Shown here piece after piece: positions 36,055 through 44,136 of a DNA stretch of 64,000 bases. The translations under genes were made by a program, and so were the position numbers. The notes under the pieces were generated by a model. The model did no database searches, had not been told where the DNA came from, and was given only the letters and a program-made list of their open reading frames with translations. This stretch comes from Pedobacter sp. D749. GTDB taxonomy: Bacteria > Bacteroidota > Bacteroidia > Sphingobacteriales > Sphingobacteriaceae. How positions within the stretch are numbered: position 1 is the first letter of the stretch; every line of letters starts with the position of its first letter. The stretch lies in the NCBI RefSeq assembly GCF_019317285.1, contig NZ_CP079218.1, positions 4,402,001-4,466,000 of the forward strand. Direction: 5' to 3'.

Positions 36055-36592
36055 AAGCTGAGGGCAAAATTAATTGCCATCCGATTGTTAGTTTTTTATT
36101 CCCATAAGTTTTATGAAAAAATGCTGACAGAAAATGGCAGATATGATTAAAAATCAATTGGCAAACTATGCAACTCAAGTTCCGTTCTTCCAAATAAAAA
36201 AGGCCCATACACTATGCGAATGACTGTTAAACCTATGAGCACAGACCTGACGATTCTAAACCTTATTGCAGCGGTACCCCCGATTTAAGCACTATTTTTT
36301 GTTTTTTTATGATGTGCTTGCTTGTTTCACAGGTTTCATCGGGGATTTAGCGAAAAGAAGGACTGACTTTAAAAAAGGTATTCAAATTGCTTTCCTAATT
36401 ATTTTTACACCTCCTAAATTCGCCCTAGACTTGATTAAACAAAAAGCAAACTTGTTTTTCTATTTCTGACCACCTAAGCCATCTTAGTTCACACTAGAAA
36501 TAGACACCCAGCTCAGATGTTCTTAGATGCCTCAGGTGGTAAAACAGACAGCAATTTATTATGCTCTATTATTAATACTAATTGGTAAAACG
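36055..36592. other. Intergenic region without a convincing gene; contains a 72-bp hairpin element
   Basis: About 540 bp. The two short open frames (plus strand 36266-36469 and minus strand 36008-36208) have no start context or composition that I can support. Most of it is AT-rich and unremarkable. A strong imperfect hairpin lies at 36469-36540. Confidence 0.55.
36469..36540. repeat. 72-bp hairpin with 16-bp arms
   Basis: The left arm ACCACCTAAGCCATCT (36469-36484) and the right arm AGATGCCTCAGGTGGT (36525-36540) pair at 14 of 16 positions. An inner small hairpin TAGT-TCAC-ACTA follows the left arm. It is not a tRNA: there is no anticodon or T-arm pattern. It may be a structured RNA or a small repeat. 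Confidence 0.5.
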
Positions 36593-36623
36593 CAAAAAAG
36601 CCCCGATTTACATCGAGGCTTTA
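36593..36623 (-). terminator. Intrinsic terminator of typA
   Basis: On the minus strand AAGCCTCGAT pairs with ATCGGGGCTT (one G-T pair), then a T run. It starts about 50 bp past the typA stop codon. Confidence 0.8.
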
Positions 36624-36672
36624 GTAAGCTATATTGTAAATGCCCCTTTAGGGGATTTAGGGGTTAAGTGTA

Positions 36673-38469
36673 CTATCTACCGTTATTTTTACGTTGCTGC
36701 TCTGTTAAAAGAATTTTACGTAAACGCATGCTTTGCGGCGTAACTTCGATATACTCATCAGCCTGGATATATTCCATAGCCTCTTCCAACGAGAATTTAA
36801 TTGCAGGTGCGATACGAGCATTATCATCTGTACCAGAAGCACGCATGTTGGTTAATGCTTTTCCTTTAACGATGTTAATAACTAAATCGTTATCGCGGAT
36901 GTGCTCTCCTAAAATCTGACCTTCGTAAATATCAGTTCCTGGATCTACAAAGAAACGACCTCTATCCTGTAATTTATCAATAGAATAAGCAGTAGTCATA
37001 CCTTTATCCATAGAGATTAAAACGCCATTCAAGCGACCAGGAATTACACCTTTCCAAGGCTCGTAAGCTTTAAAACGGTGAGCCATAATCGCTTCACCAG
37101 CAGTAGCAGTTAATACGTTGTTACGTAAACCGATAATACCACGAGACGGAATTTCGAATTCTAAATGTTGTAAATCCCCTTTTGGCTCCATAATCAGCAA
37201 CTCACCTTTACGTTGGGTTACCAATTCAATTACTTTACCAGAAACCTCACCCGGTACATCAACGATTAAAGTTTCAATTGGCTCATGTTTTTTACCATCG
37301 ATTTCTTTAACGATAACCTGTGGCTGGCCAACTTGTAACTCGTAACCTTCACGACGCATCGTTTCGATTAATACCGATAAATGGAGAATACCACGGCCAT
37401 AAACTAACCATGAATCTGCGCCTTGGGTTTCAACAACTTTAAGTGCAAGATTTTTTTCCATTTCTTTCATCAAGCGATCTTTGATACGTTGAGAAGTAAC
37501 TAATTTACCTTCTTTACCAAAGAATGGGGAGTTGTTAATGGTGAACAACATATTCATTGTTGGCTCATCAATGCTAATCACTGGTAATTGCTCTGGCGCC
37601 TCGAAATCAGCGATGGTATCACCAATATCAAAACCATCAATACCCACAACTGCACAAATATCGCCAGAACTAACTTCCTGAGTACGGATTTTTCCTAAAC
37701 CTTCGAAAGTGTAAAGTTCTTTAACTCTTGTTTTAACGATTTTGCCATCACGTTTAATTAAAGTAACCGGTTGGTTTTCTTTAATTGTACCACGGTGAAC
37801 ACGACCGATTGCAATACGACCTACGAAAGAAGAATAATCTAACGAAGTAATTTGCATTTGTAAAGTTCCATCGTTAATTGGTGCAGGTGGAATATTAGCC
37901 ACAACCGCATCTAACAATGCGAAAATATCTGTAGTTGGTTTCTGCCAGTCAGTACTCATCCATCCTTGTTTAGATGAACCATAGATTACCGGGAAATCCA
38001 ATTGATCTTCAGTTGCCTCAAGGTTAAAGAACAATTCGAAAATCTGCTCATAAACCTCTTCCGGGCGACAGTTTTCTTTATCCACTTTGTTTACCACCAC
38101 GATTGGTTTTAAACCTAATGCCAAAGCTTTTTGCGTTACGAAACGTGTTTGAGGCATTGCACCTTCAAAAGCATCGCAAAGTAAAAGTACACCATCAGCC
38201 ATTTTTAATACACGCTCAACCTCACCGCCGAAATCCGCGTGACCAGGTGTATCGATAATGTTAATTTTTACGTCTTTATATTGTACCGATACGTTTTTAG
38301 ATACGATAGTGATCCCACGTTCACGCTCTAAATCGTTGTTATCTAATATCAATTCTCCTTTTTGTTCGTTATCACGAAAAACAGAACAAGAGTGTAAAAT
38401 TTTATCAACCAAAGTGGTTTTACCGTGGTCAACGTGTGCTATAATAGCTATATTTCTAATCTTTTGCAT
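36673..38469 (-). CDS. typA: Translational GTPase TypA/BipA
   Basis: A 598-residue ribosome-associated GTPase that helps 50S assembly and growth under stress. The P-loop AHVDHGKTT lies at residues 11-19, followed by the switch region DNNDLERERGITI, the G3 segment DTPGHADFGGE and the G4 segment VVNKVDKE. Domain II and the elongation-factor-like domains follow with PRGIIGLRNNVLT, and the protein ends in a short basic tail. The length and order are standard. A clear -7 box (38493-38500) lies 24 bp from the ATG. It is a single gene unit. Confidence 0.97.
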   Translation of the reverse strand: MQKIRNIAIIAHVDHGKTTLVDKILHSCSVFRDNEQKGELILDNNDLERERGITIVSKNVSVQYKDVKINIIDTPGHADFGGEVERVLKMADGVLLLCDAFEGAMPQTRFVTQKALALGLKPIVVVNKVDKENCRPEEVYEQIFELFFNLEATEDQLDFPVIYGSSKQGWMSTDWQKPTTDIFALLDAVVANIPPAPINDGTLQMQITSLDYSSFVGRIAIGRVHRGTIKENQPVTLIKRDGKIVKTRVKELYTFEGLGKIRTQEVSSGDICAVVGIDGFDIGDTIADFEAPEQLPVISIDEPTMNMLFTINNSPFFGKEGKLVTSQRIKDRLMKEMEKNLALKVVETQGADSWLVYGRGILHLSVLIETMRREGYELQVGQPQVIVKEIDGKKHEPIETLIVDVPGEVSGKVIELVTQRKGELLIMEPKGDLQHLEFEIPSRGIIGLRNNVLTATAGEAIMAHRFKAYEPWKGVIPGRLNGVLISMDKGMTTAYSIDKLQDRGRFFVDPGTDIYEGQILGEHIRDNDLVINIVKGKALTNMRASGTDDNARIAPAIKFSLEEAMEYIQADEYIEVTPQSMRLRKILLTEQQRKNNGR

Positions 38470-38492
38470 AAAATGCGCCTATAAATTTGGCG

Positions 38493-38500
38493 CAAAGATA
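38493..38500 (-). promoter_or_regulatory. Bacteroidota -7 element of typA
   Basis: The minus strand reads TATCTTTG, the commonest form of TAnnTTTG, 24 bp from the ATG of typA. A matching -33 TTTG is not clear. Confidence 0.5.
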
Positions 38501-38594
38501 GTGTTTAAAAATGGTATTTCTACTATATGGCTCGCTATTTAATGCTATGATAATGTTGTAATTATCTCATCTTTAATTAGAAAAGCAATTGTAG

Positions 38595-38720
38595 TAGCAC
38601 TTAGGTTGGCTTCGGCCCCGCTGTGCACTATAGTCCTCATAAAAAATTCGGAGCTGCCGTTTCCATCGGGTTTAAATCACTCGGCTACTCATACTATTAA
38701 TGTTTTCAAACCAAGTGCTA
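38595..38720. repeat. 126-bp element with 13-bp terminal inverted repeats
   Basis: The left end TAGCACTTAGGTT and the right end AAACCAAGTGCTA pair except for a short gap. The inside holds GGCTTCGGCCCCGCTG and GGAGCTGCCGTTTCCATCGGG, more GC-rich than the surroundings. There is no reading frame. It has the size and ends of a small non-autonomous element; no second copy was found in the window. Confidence 0.5.
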
Positions 38721-38727
38721 ATCAGCC

Positions 38728-39177
38728 TTAATTAGCGCTCATCCATTCCGAATAAGAAATCACCCCCAGTTCCGGCTTCGCTTCTCCTTCCAAAATGGCA
38801 ATAAACTCCAATGCATGCCCATCAGGATCGTTAAAATAAATAGCTAAAGCCGGCATCCAGGCGAAAACCATAGGTTCGTGATTTCCACTTTTAAGAAAAT
38901 TATAAGGCTGAAGGCCTTTAGATTCGAGAAATTGAACTGATTTATTCAGCACATCATCCATCTCACAACGGAATGCAAAATGCCTGATATCAATTTCGGC
39001 TTTTGGTTTTTCCCAAATCCCCAACATGGCTTCCCGGGGTTTGCCGATCCAGAAAAAGGCAATTCTGCGTTCTTCTTCATAATGGCATTGTGTTAAACCT
39101 AAAACATTGCTATAAAATTCGATCGATCTTTCTAAGTTCTCTACGTAAATGTGTGTTTCAAATAATCCTTTTATCAT
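38728..39177 (-). CDS. VOC-superfamily protein (glyoxalase/dioxygenase fold)
   Basis: A 149-residue protein with two vicinal-oxygen-chelate modules, as in the single-chain glyoxalase or fosfomycin-type metalloenzymes. Visible pieces: FETHIYVENLERSIEFYSNVLGL at the N-terminus (metal His in ETHIYV), the RHFAFRC module, and YFNDPDGHALEFIA near the end (metal Glu or His). The substrate cannot be named; this group includes many uncharacterised lyases. Confidence 0.88.
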   Translation of the reverse strand: MIKGLFETHIYVENLERSIEFYSNVLGLTQCHYEEERRIAFFWIGKPREAMLGIWEKPKAEIDIRHFAFRCEMDDVLNKSVQFLESKGLQPYNFLKSGNHEPMVFAWMPALAIYFNDPDGHALEFIAILEGEAKPELGVISYSEWMSAN

Positions 39178-39319
39178 GCTGTTAAGATAGGAATAACTTA
39201 AAGCCGCAAAAAATCATGTTTTTCGATACTGCCATCAATAAAATCGATAGACAAAATTATTCTGCAAATTGGGTTACCAAAAATGCCGCTGGTGTATTAA
39301 TCGTAACAAACAGATCAGA

Positions 39320-39997
39320 ATGAATAAAAAGGTTTTAAAATATACAGGCAGATTTTTAATGGCTTTTATCGCATTGATTGGGATTTACTTCCTCACTGCT
39401 TTTTGCTGCTCACGTATTACCGTAAATGCCAATCCAATAAACCCAAAAGAAATTGCCATTTATATTATGACAAATGGCGTACATACAGATATTGTGGTTC
39501 CTGCGGTCACCGAACAGATCAACTGGACAAAAGAAATAAATTATCTAAATACGCTTGAAGCCGATAGCACTTATCAATTCCTGGCTATAGGTTGGGGTGA
39601 TAAAAAATTCTACCTCGAAACGCCGGAATTTTCTGACCTTAAATTAAGCAATGGCTTAAGGGCAATATCCGGATTAAGCACATCGGCGATGCACACCACT
39701 TATTACAAAAACATACGGGAAGATGCCAGCTGCAAAAAAATTATGATTAGCCATTCGCAATACAAACAACTTATTAAGTATATCTTAAATAGTTTCAAAA
39801 AAGATGCAGCAGGCCATTTGATCAATGTGAAATCAAACATCCATTATGATATTGGCGATGCGTTTTATGAAGCAGAGGGGAGTTACAGCATTTTTAAAAC
39901 CTGTAATACCTGGGCAAATGCAGCTTTAAAATCCTGCGGTCAACGCAGTTGTTTATGGACGATATTTGATACCGGCATTTTTTTGAAGTATAAATAG
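39320..39997 (+). CDS. DUF2459/TIGR02117-family protein
   Basis: A 225-residue protein with one N-terminal membrane segment (about residues 10-30, RFLMAFIALIGIYFLTAF). The start ATG at 39320 is preferred over an upstream frame of 17 codons that has no start context. The body shows HTDIVVP near residue 54 and FKTCNTWANAALK near 195, the conserved Cys/His pattern of the family once called the urease-region protein. Its function is not known, and no urease genes are near. It is divergent from the VOC gene and convergent with the esterase at 40102. Confidence 0.82.
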   Translation: MNKKVLKYTGRFLMAFIALIGIYFLTAFCCSRITVNANPINPKEIAIYIMTNGVHTDIVVPAVTEQINWTKEINYLNTLEADSTYQFLAIGWGDKKFYLETPEFSDLKLSNGLRAISGLSTSAMHTTYYKNIREDASCKKIMISHSQYKQLIKYILNSFKKDAAGHLINVKSNIHYDIGDAFYEAEGSYSIFKTCNTWANAALKSCGQRSCLWTIFDTGIFLKYK

Positions 39998-40010
39998 CCA
40001 TGCGAACGAT

Positions 40011-40079
40011 CGTCATTCCCAACTCGATTGGGAATCTTAAAGCGCTTGTATTACGATTCCCGCATGCGCGGGAATGACG
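40011..40079. repeat. Palindromic repeat, CGTCATTCCC family
   Basis: A 69-bp element with CGTCATTCCC and GGGAATGACG ends, an inner AACTCGATTGGG part and the CCCGCATGCGCGGG hairpin. It is a near twin of the copy at 15920-15993. Confidence 0.8.
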
Positions 40080-40101
40080 ACCATACTAATCGATTCTATC
40101 A

Positions 40102-40914
40102 CTAAACCTCAAACGCCCAGTCCAAAAAGGCTGGCATTACACTTTCCCAGGTTGGAACATCGTGTTTGCCACCAACTTTTTCATAATAAAAAACATTTTC
40201 TGGTCTTTTGTAACCTTTATTCAGGAGGATTTTAACAACATCAATGGTATCATCTATCGAATCGATGATCATATTTTTATTCCTGTCGGCCTTTTCGTCT
40301 TCTGTTCCCGTCATTAACCAGAATTTCATATCCGGCTTGGTAGAAGTATTTTCCAGCTGCTGGTGCATAATGCGGTCGGCATCGGTATAACCCTCGGCCA
40401 GGTCTTTTTTTCTCCACCAGAATGCACCCGAAAAAACACCGATAGCATCAAAAGCCGAAGGATTATTCCAGGCAATATCAAACGCAGATAAGCCACCCAA
40501 AGAAAATCCTGCAAAACCTACCTTGCCTGTTATCGGCATCGCAATTTTCTTTTTAACGAAAGGTAAAAGTTCCTTGATCACAAAATCGGTGTATAAGTCA
40601 GCCTTTGCACCCCGGCCTTTAAAATCAGGAACCCCAGCAACACCATACTCCATCAGTCGTTCTTCCGAAGCCTTAATGGCCACAACAATTAACCTATGGT
40701 TTCTTTTACCATGGTGCGCTTCTTCCAAAATCCGGCGGAAATTCATTTTGGCCACATCCTGTCCGTCATTTAATAAAAGAAGCTCTATTTTCTCATTCCC
40801 TAGAATACCATCAGGTGTATAAATATCTATTTCTACCTCATGCTTTAAGTAAGCAGAGGGTATTTTAAAGTTGCTTGTGTTAACTTTTACCGATAAAATT
40901 GTGGTGTACATCAT
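40102..40914 (-). CDS. Alpha/beta hydrolase, esterase D/Fes-like (cluster gene)
   Basis: A 270-residue alpha/beta-hydrolase of the enterochelin esterase / esterase D type. The nucleophile elbow is G-F-S138-L-G-G in FAGFSLGG. A likely catalytic His is in GGKHDVPTWE near residue 255, and DGQD near 50 forms the oxyanion side. I chose the ATG at 40914; the upstream GTG at 40932 gives a weaker N-terminus. A strong -7 box (40959-40966) precedes it. It is divergent from the second esterase gene and, with it, brackets the start of the ATP-grasp/GCS2 cluster. The substrate is unknown. Confidence 0.88.
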   Translation of the reverse strand: MMYTTILSVKVNTSNFKIPSAYLKHEVEIDIYTPDGILGNEKIELLLLNDGQDVAKMNFRRILEEAHHGKRNHRLIVVAIKASEERLMEYGVAGVPDFKGRGAKADLYTDFVIKELLPFVKKKIAMPITGKVGFAGFSLGGLSAFDIAWNNPSAFDAIGVFSGAFWWRKKDLAEGYTDADRIMHQQLENTSTKPDMKFWLMTGTEDEKADRNKNMIIDSIDDTIDVVKILLNKGYKRPENVFYYEKVGGKHDVPTWESVMPAFLDWAFEV

Positions 40915-40958
40915 AATCAAATCCCCTATCACGTGGCTATTGCCTCAGAATTAGGCTG

Positions 40959-40966
40959 CAAAGGTA
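40959..40966 (-). promoter_or_regulatory. Bacteroidota -7 element of the minus-strand esterase
   Basis: The minus strand reads TACCTTTG, a good TAnnTTTG match, 45 bp from the ATG at 40914. It lies inside the divergent intergenic region of the cluster. Confidence 0.5.
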
Positions 40967-41093
40967 CAAATCTCTGTAAACTATTAATTATCATGGGTTA
41001 ATTTTTACAATAGCGTTTAATTTGTATTATTTTACTCTTTAAACAATTCCTTTTGTAGATTTTAATTTATACCTTAATCATTCAATTTTTATT

Positions 41094-41801
41094 ATGGTTA
41101 AAGAAGAACATAAGAAATGGTATAGTCCGAATTTAAACGGCGAAATCGACATGCTCATCTTTGGTCACGGTGGTATACCTGTCCTACTGTTCCCAACAAG
41201 TATGGGTCGATATTTTGAAACTAAAGATTTCAAATTGATAGATTCTGTTGAGGGATTTATCAACGAAGGAAAAATCAAAATTTATTGTCCTGATGGCGTT
41301 GACAAATTGAGTTGGTACAACAAAGGTATCCATCCTGCCGACAGGGTCAAAAACCACATTTGGTACGACAAGTATTTACTGGAAGAGGTAGCGCCTTTGG
41401 CAAGGCACGGAACCGGACATAGTAAAATTATTACAGCTGGCTGCAGTTTTGGAGGTTATCATGCAGCAAATTTCGCTTTCCGGCATCCCTGGTTGGTTAG
41501 CCATATGTTCAGCATGAGTGGCGCTTTCGATATCTCCGGCCAACTTGACGGCTTTTACAACGATGATGTTTATTTCAATAACCCTGTAGATAACCTTTTA
41601 AACAACAGCAACCCAGAACTGCATTACATGAAAATTGTGTTGGGTACAACAGACCGTGATATGTGCAGACCAGATAATGAGCGCCTATCGGATATTTTAA
41701 ACAAGAAGGGCATTGACCACTGGTTAGATATCAGACAAAATGCTGATCATGATTGGCCTATCTGGAGAGAAATGTTTCCTAATTATATTGCACAGCTTTA
41801 G
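41094..41801 (+). CDS. Alpha/beta hydrolase, esterase family (cluster gene)
   Basis: A 235-residue alpha/beta-hydrolase of the Fes-like esterase group. The nucleophile elbow is G-C-S118-F-G-G in TAGCSFGGYH. The probable catalytic His lies in ADHDWPIWREM near residue 221. No signal peptide is seen. It is the first gene of the plus-strand series that continues with an ATP-grasp ligase 125 bp downstream. It shares overall form with the divergently transcribed hydrolase at 40102, although the pairs differ in detail. A cleavage or release step on an ester- or amide-linked product is a fair guess only. Confidence 0.88.
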   Translation: MVKEEHKKWYSPNLNGEIDMLIFGHGGIPVLLFPTSMGRYFETKDFKLIDSVEGFINEGKIKIYCPDGVDKLSWYNKGIHPADRVKNHIWYDKYLLEEVAPLARHGTGHSKIITAGCSFGGYHAANFAFRHPWLVSHMFSMSGAFDISGQLDGFYNDDVYFNNPVDNLLNNSNPELHYMKIVLGTTDRDMCRPDNERLSDILNKKGIDHWLDIRQNADHDWPIWREMFPNYIAQL

Positions 41802-41926
41802 TTTAGTCTAAAGTCGGCAATCTTAAGTCCCGAGTCGATTTAGGATATAATCATCAAACAATTAATCGATTAACCAGTTAAGCAATTAACCATAATGCTT
41901 AAACAATTAAAATTTAAAATTTACCA

Positions 41927-43000
41927 ATGAAAAAAATAGGGATTTTATTCGGACAGGAGCGCTCTTTTCCTGAAGCCGTAATCGAAAGAATTAATCAAAA
42001 AGCAGAAAAAGGCATTACCGCCGAAGCTGTTAAAATCGATAAAATATTTCAGAATGTGCCATTAGGTTATTCCGTAATTATCGACCGTATTTCGCAGGAT
42101 GTACCATTCTACCGCGCCTCGTTAAAAAATGCCGCCATTACCGGAACTGCCGTAATCAACAACCCATTTTGGTGGAGTGCCGATGAAAAATTTTTCAATA
42201 ACGCGCTGGCCGAACAGATTGGTGTACCCGTACCCAAAACAGCATTAATACCTTCAAGAGAGCATCCTACTGGTACCACTGGTGAATCGTTTTCAAACCT
42301 CACCATGCCTTTAGATTGGGATGCCATTTTTGAGTATACTGGTTTTCCCGCCTATATGAAACCTTACGATGGTGGTGGCTGGAGAGATGTTTATAAACTT
42401 CATGATAAAGAAGATTTTTTTGATAAACACAGTGGCACCCAACAGCTGGTAATGCTTTTGCAGGAAGAAATTATTTTCGAAGAATACTTTAGGTGTTATT
42501 GCATAGGCGGCAAATACGTTCGTATTATGCAGTACGACCCACGCAATCCACATCATTTACGTTATGCAACAGAAGGTAAATCACCCGATCCGAAATTACT
42601 TAAAACAGTAGAAGAATACACCCTGAAGCTATGCAAATACCTGGGCTACGATTTCAATACAGTTGAATTCGCTGTGCGTGATGGAGTGCCTATTGCAATC
42701 GATTTCTGTAACCCTGCCCCCGATGCAGACATTAAAAGTGTTGGTCAGGAGAATTTTGATTGGGTTGTAGAAACCACAGCCAATTATGCCATAGAAAGGG
42801 CTAAAGCACAAAAAGACGGACAAGACAATTTAACCTGGGGCGAATACATTAAATCGTCAGTTGGTGGTAAACCATTAATAGCTAACTCAAATGTTGCTAA
42901 AGTAGCCGCACCAAAAAAAGTTACCGCTACTGAAAAGGCTAAAACTGCAACAACAGATAAAGCGCCTGCAAAGCCTAAAAAGGCAGCGGCAAAAAAATAA
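41927..43000 (+). CDS. ATP-grasp ligase with basic Lys/Ala/Pro-rich C-terminal tail
   Basis: A 357-residue ATP-grasp-fold ligase, which joins a carboxylate to an amine through an acyl phosphate. ATP and magnesium residues can be placed: Lys145 in YMKPYDGGGW (glycine-rich loop), Glu180 and Glu185 in QEEIIFEEYF, and D259-x2-N262 in IAIDFCNPAPD. Residues about 318-357 form a low-complexity tail (KVAAPKKVTATEKAK and KAPAKPKKAAAKK) like the histone H1-like tails of some bacteria. The core resembles RimK-like or glutathione-synthetase-like ligases, but I cannot name the substrate. It is 28 bp upstream of a COG2170 ligase gene. Confidence 0.9.
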   Translation: MKKIGILFGQERSFPEAVIERINQKAEKGITAEAVKIDKIFQNVPLGYSVIIDRISQDVPFYRASLKNAAITGTAVINNPFWWSADEKFFNNALAEQIGVPVPKTALIPSREHPTGTTGESFSNLTMPLDWDAIFEYTGFPAYMKPYDGGGWRDVYKLHDKEDFFDKHSGTQQLVMLLQEEIIFEEYFRCYCIGGKYVRIMQYDPRNPHHLRYATEGKSPDPKLLKTVEEYTLKLCKYLGYDFNTVEFAVRDGVPIAIDFCNPAPDADIKSVGQENFDWVVETTANYAIERAKAQKDGQDNLTWGEYIKSSVGGKPLIANSNVAKVAAPKKVTATEKAKTATTDKAPAKPKKAAAKK

Positions 43001-43028
43001 TTGGGATTTAAATTCTAATCAATATAAC

Positions 43029-44129
43029 ATGAATGAGTTTACGCTGGGCATAGAAGAAGAGTACATGGTAATTGATCCCGTTACCAGAGAGCTTACTTCC
43101 CACGATCAAAAAATTGTTGAAGCTGCCCAAAAGATTCACAAAGACCAGGTTAAAGCAGAAATGCACCAGGCAGTAGTAGAAGTTGGAACAGGTATTTGTA
43201 AAACCACCACAGAAGCGCGCAAAGAGATTTCTCAACTGCGTTATACCGTTTCGCAGCTTGCCGGAGAACAAGGCTTAAGGATTGGAGCTGCTGGTACACA
43301 TCCCTTCTCGCACTGGGAAAAACAGTTAATTACCGAACATCCCCGTTATAACGAGATTGTGAACGAATTACAGGAGGCCGCACGTTCTAACCTTATTTTT
43401 GGGCTGCATGTACATGTGGGATTTCAATCGCGCGAGTTGGCCATTCACATCGCCAATCAGGTTAGGTATTTTTTACCGCATGTTTTTGCCTTGTCCACCA
43501 ATTCGCCTTTCTGGGAATCGCGGAACACAGGTTACAAATCTTTCAGGACTAAAATTTTCGACAAATTCCCACGTACAGGCATCCCTGATATTTTTAACAG
43601 CATTGAAGATTACGATAATTATGTAAAACTGCTTATTAAAACCAATTGCATGGATAACGCCAAAAAGATTTGGTGGGATATCCGTGTGCACCCATTTTTT
43701 GATACCGTAGAATTCAGAATATGCGATTGCCCAATGCTGATTGATGAAACCATGGCTTTTACCGCATTATTTCAGGCATTATGTGCTAAACTGTATAAAC
43801 TTCGTTTGCAGAATATGGAATTTATCAGTTATTCAAGAGCATTGATCAACGAAAACAAATGGCGGGCTGCACGTTATGGGATTGATGGCAATTTGATCGA
43901 TTTTGGTAAAGAAATGGAAGTTAATTGCCGCAATCTCGTTTTAGAATTATTGGATTTTGTAGATGATGTGGTGGATGATTTGGGCTGCCGCGGAGATATT
44001 AGTTATGTGCATAAAATACTGGAGCATGGCACCGGTGCAGACAGACAGTTGGCTGTTTACCAGCAAACTGGTAGCTTTGAGGCAGTGGTAGATTATATTA
44101 CTACTCAAACACTTATTGGTGCAAAGTAA
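43029..44129 (+). CDS. Carboxylate-amine ligase, COG2170/GCS2 family (YbdK-like)
   Basis: A 366-residue ligase of the glutamate-cysteine ligase type 2 family, a glutamine-synthetase-like fold that forms an amide from a carboxylate and an amine using ATP. Signature pieces are GIEEEYMVIDP at the N-terminus, AEMHQAVVEVGTGICKT near residue 40, GTHPFSHW, FGLHVHVGF near 130, WDIRVHPFFDTVEFR near 222 and the C-terminal helices. The length fits the single-domain YbdK class. The true substrates of this class vary, and glutathione is not established here. It sits between the ATP-grasp ligase and the amidotransferase-like gene. Confidence 0.93.
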   Translation: MNEFTLGIEEEYMVIDPVTRELTSHDQKIVEAAQKIHKDQVKAEMHQAVVEVGTGICKTTTEARKEISQLRYTVSQLAGEQGLRIGAAGTHPFSHWEKQLITEHPRYNEIVNELQEAARSNLIFGLHVHVGFQSRELAIHIANQVRYFLPHVFALSTNSPFWESRNTGYKSFRTKIFDKFPRTGIPDIFNSIEDYDNYVKLLIKTNCMDNAKKIWWDIRVHPFFDTVEFRICDCPMLIDETMAFTALFQALCAKLYKLRLQNMEFISYSRALINENKWRAARYGIDGNLIDFGKEMEVNCRNLVLELLDFVDDVVDDLGCRGDISYVHKILEHGTGADRQLAVYQQTGSFEAVVDYITTQTLIGAK

Positions 44130-44136
44130 TTTTATA

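Noticed and set aside
36266..36469. 67-codon open frame between the acyltransferase and typA genes
   Set aside because: It has no promoter or family resemblance, and the composition matches AT-rich spacer DNA.
36469..36540. tRNA gene
   Set aside because: Length is right, but the arms are 16 bp and the anticodon and T-arm patterns are absent.
38728..39177. Fosfomycin resistance protein
   Set aside because: The VOC fold is common to many enzymes, and I see no specific resistance motif set.
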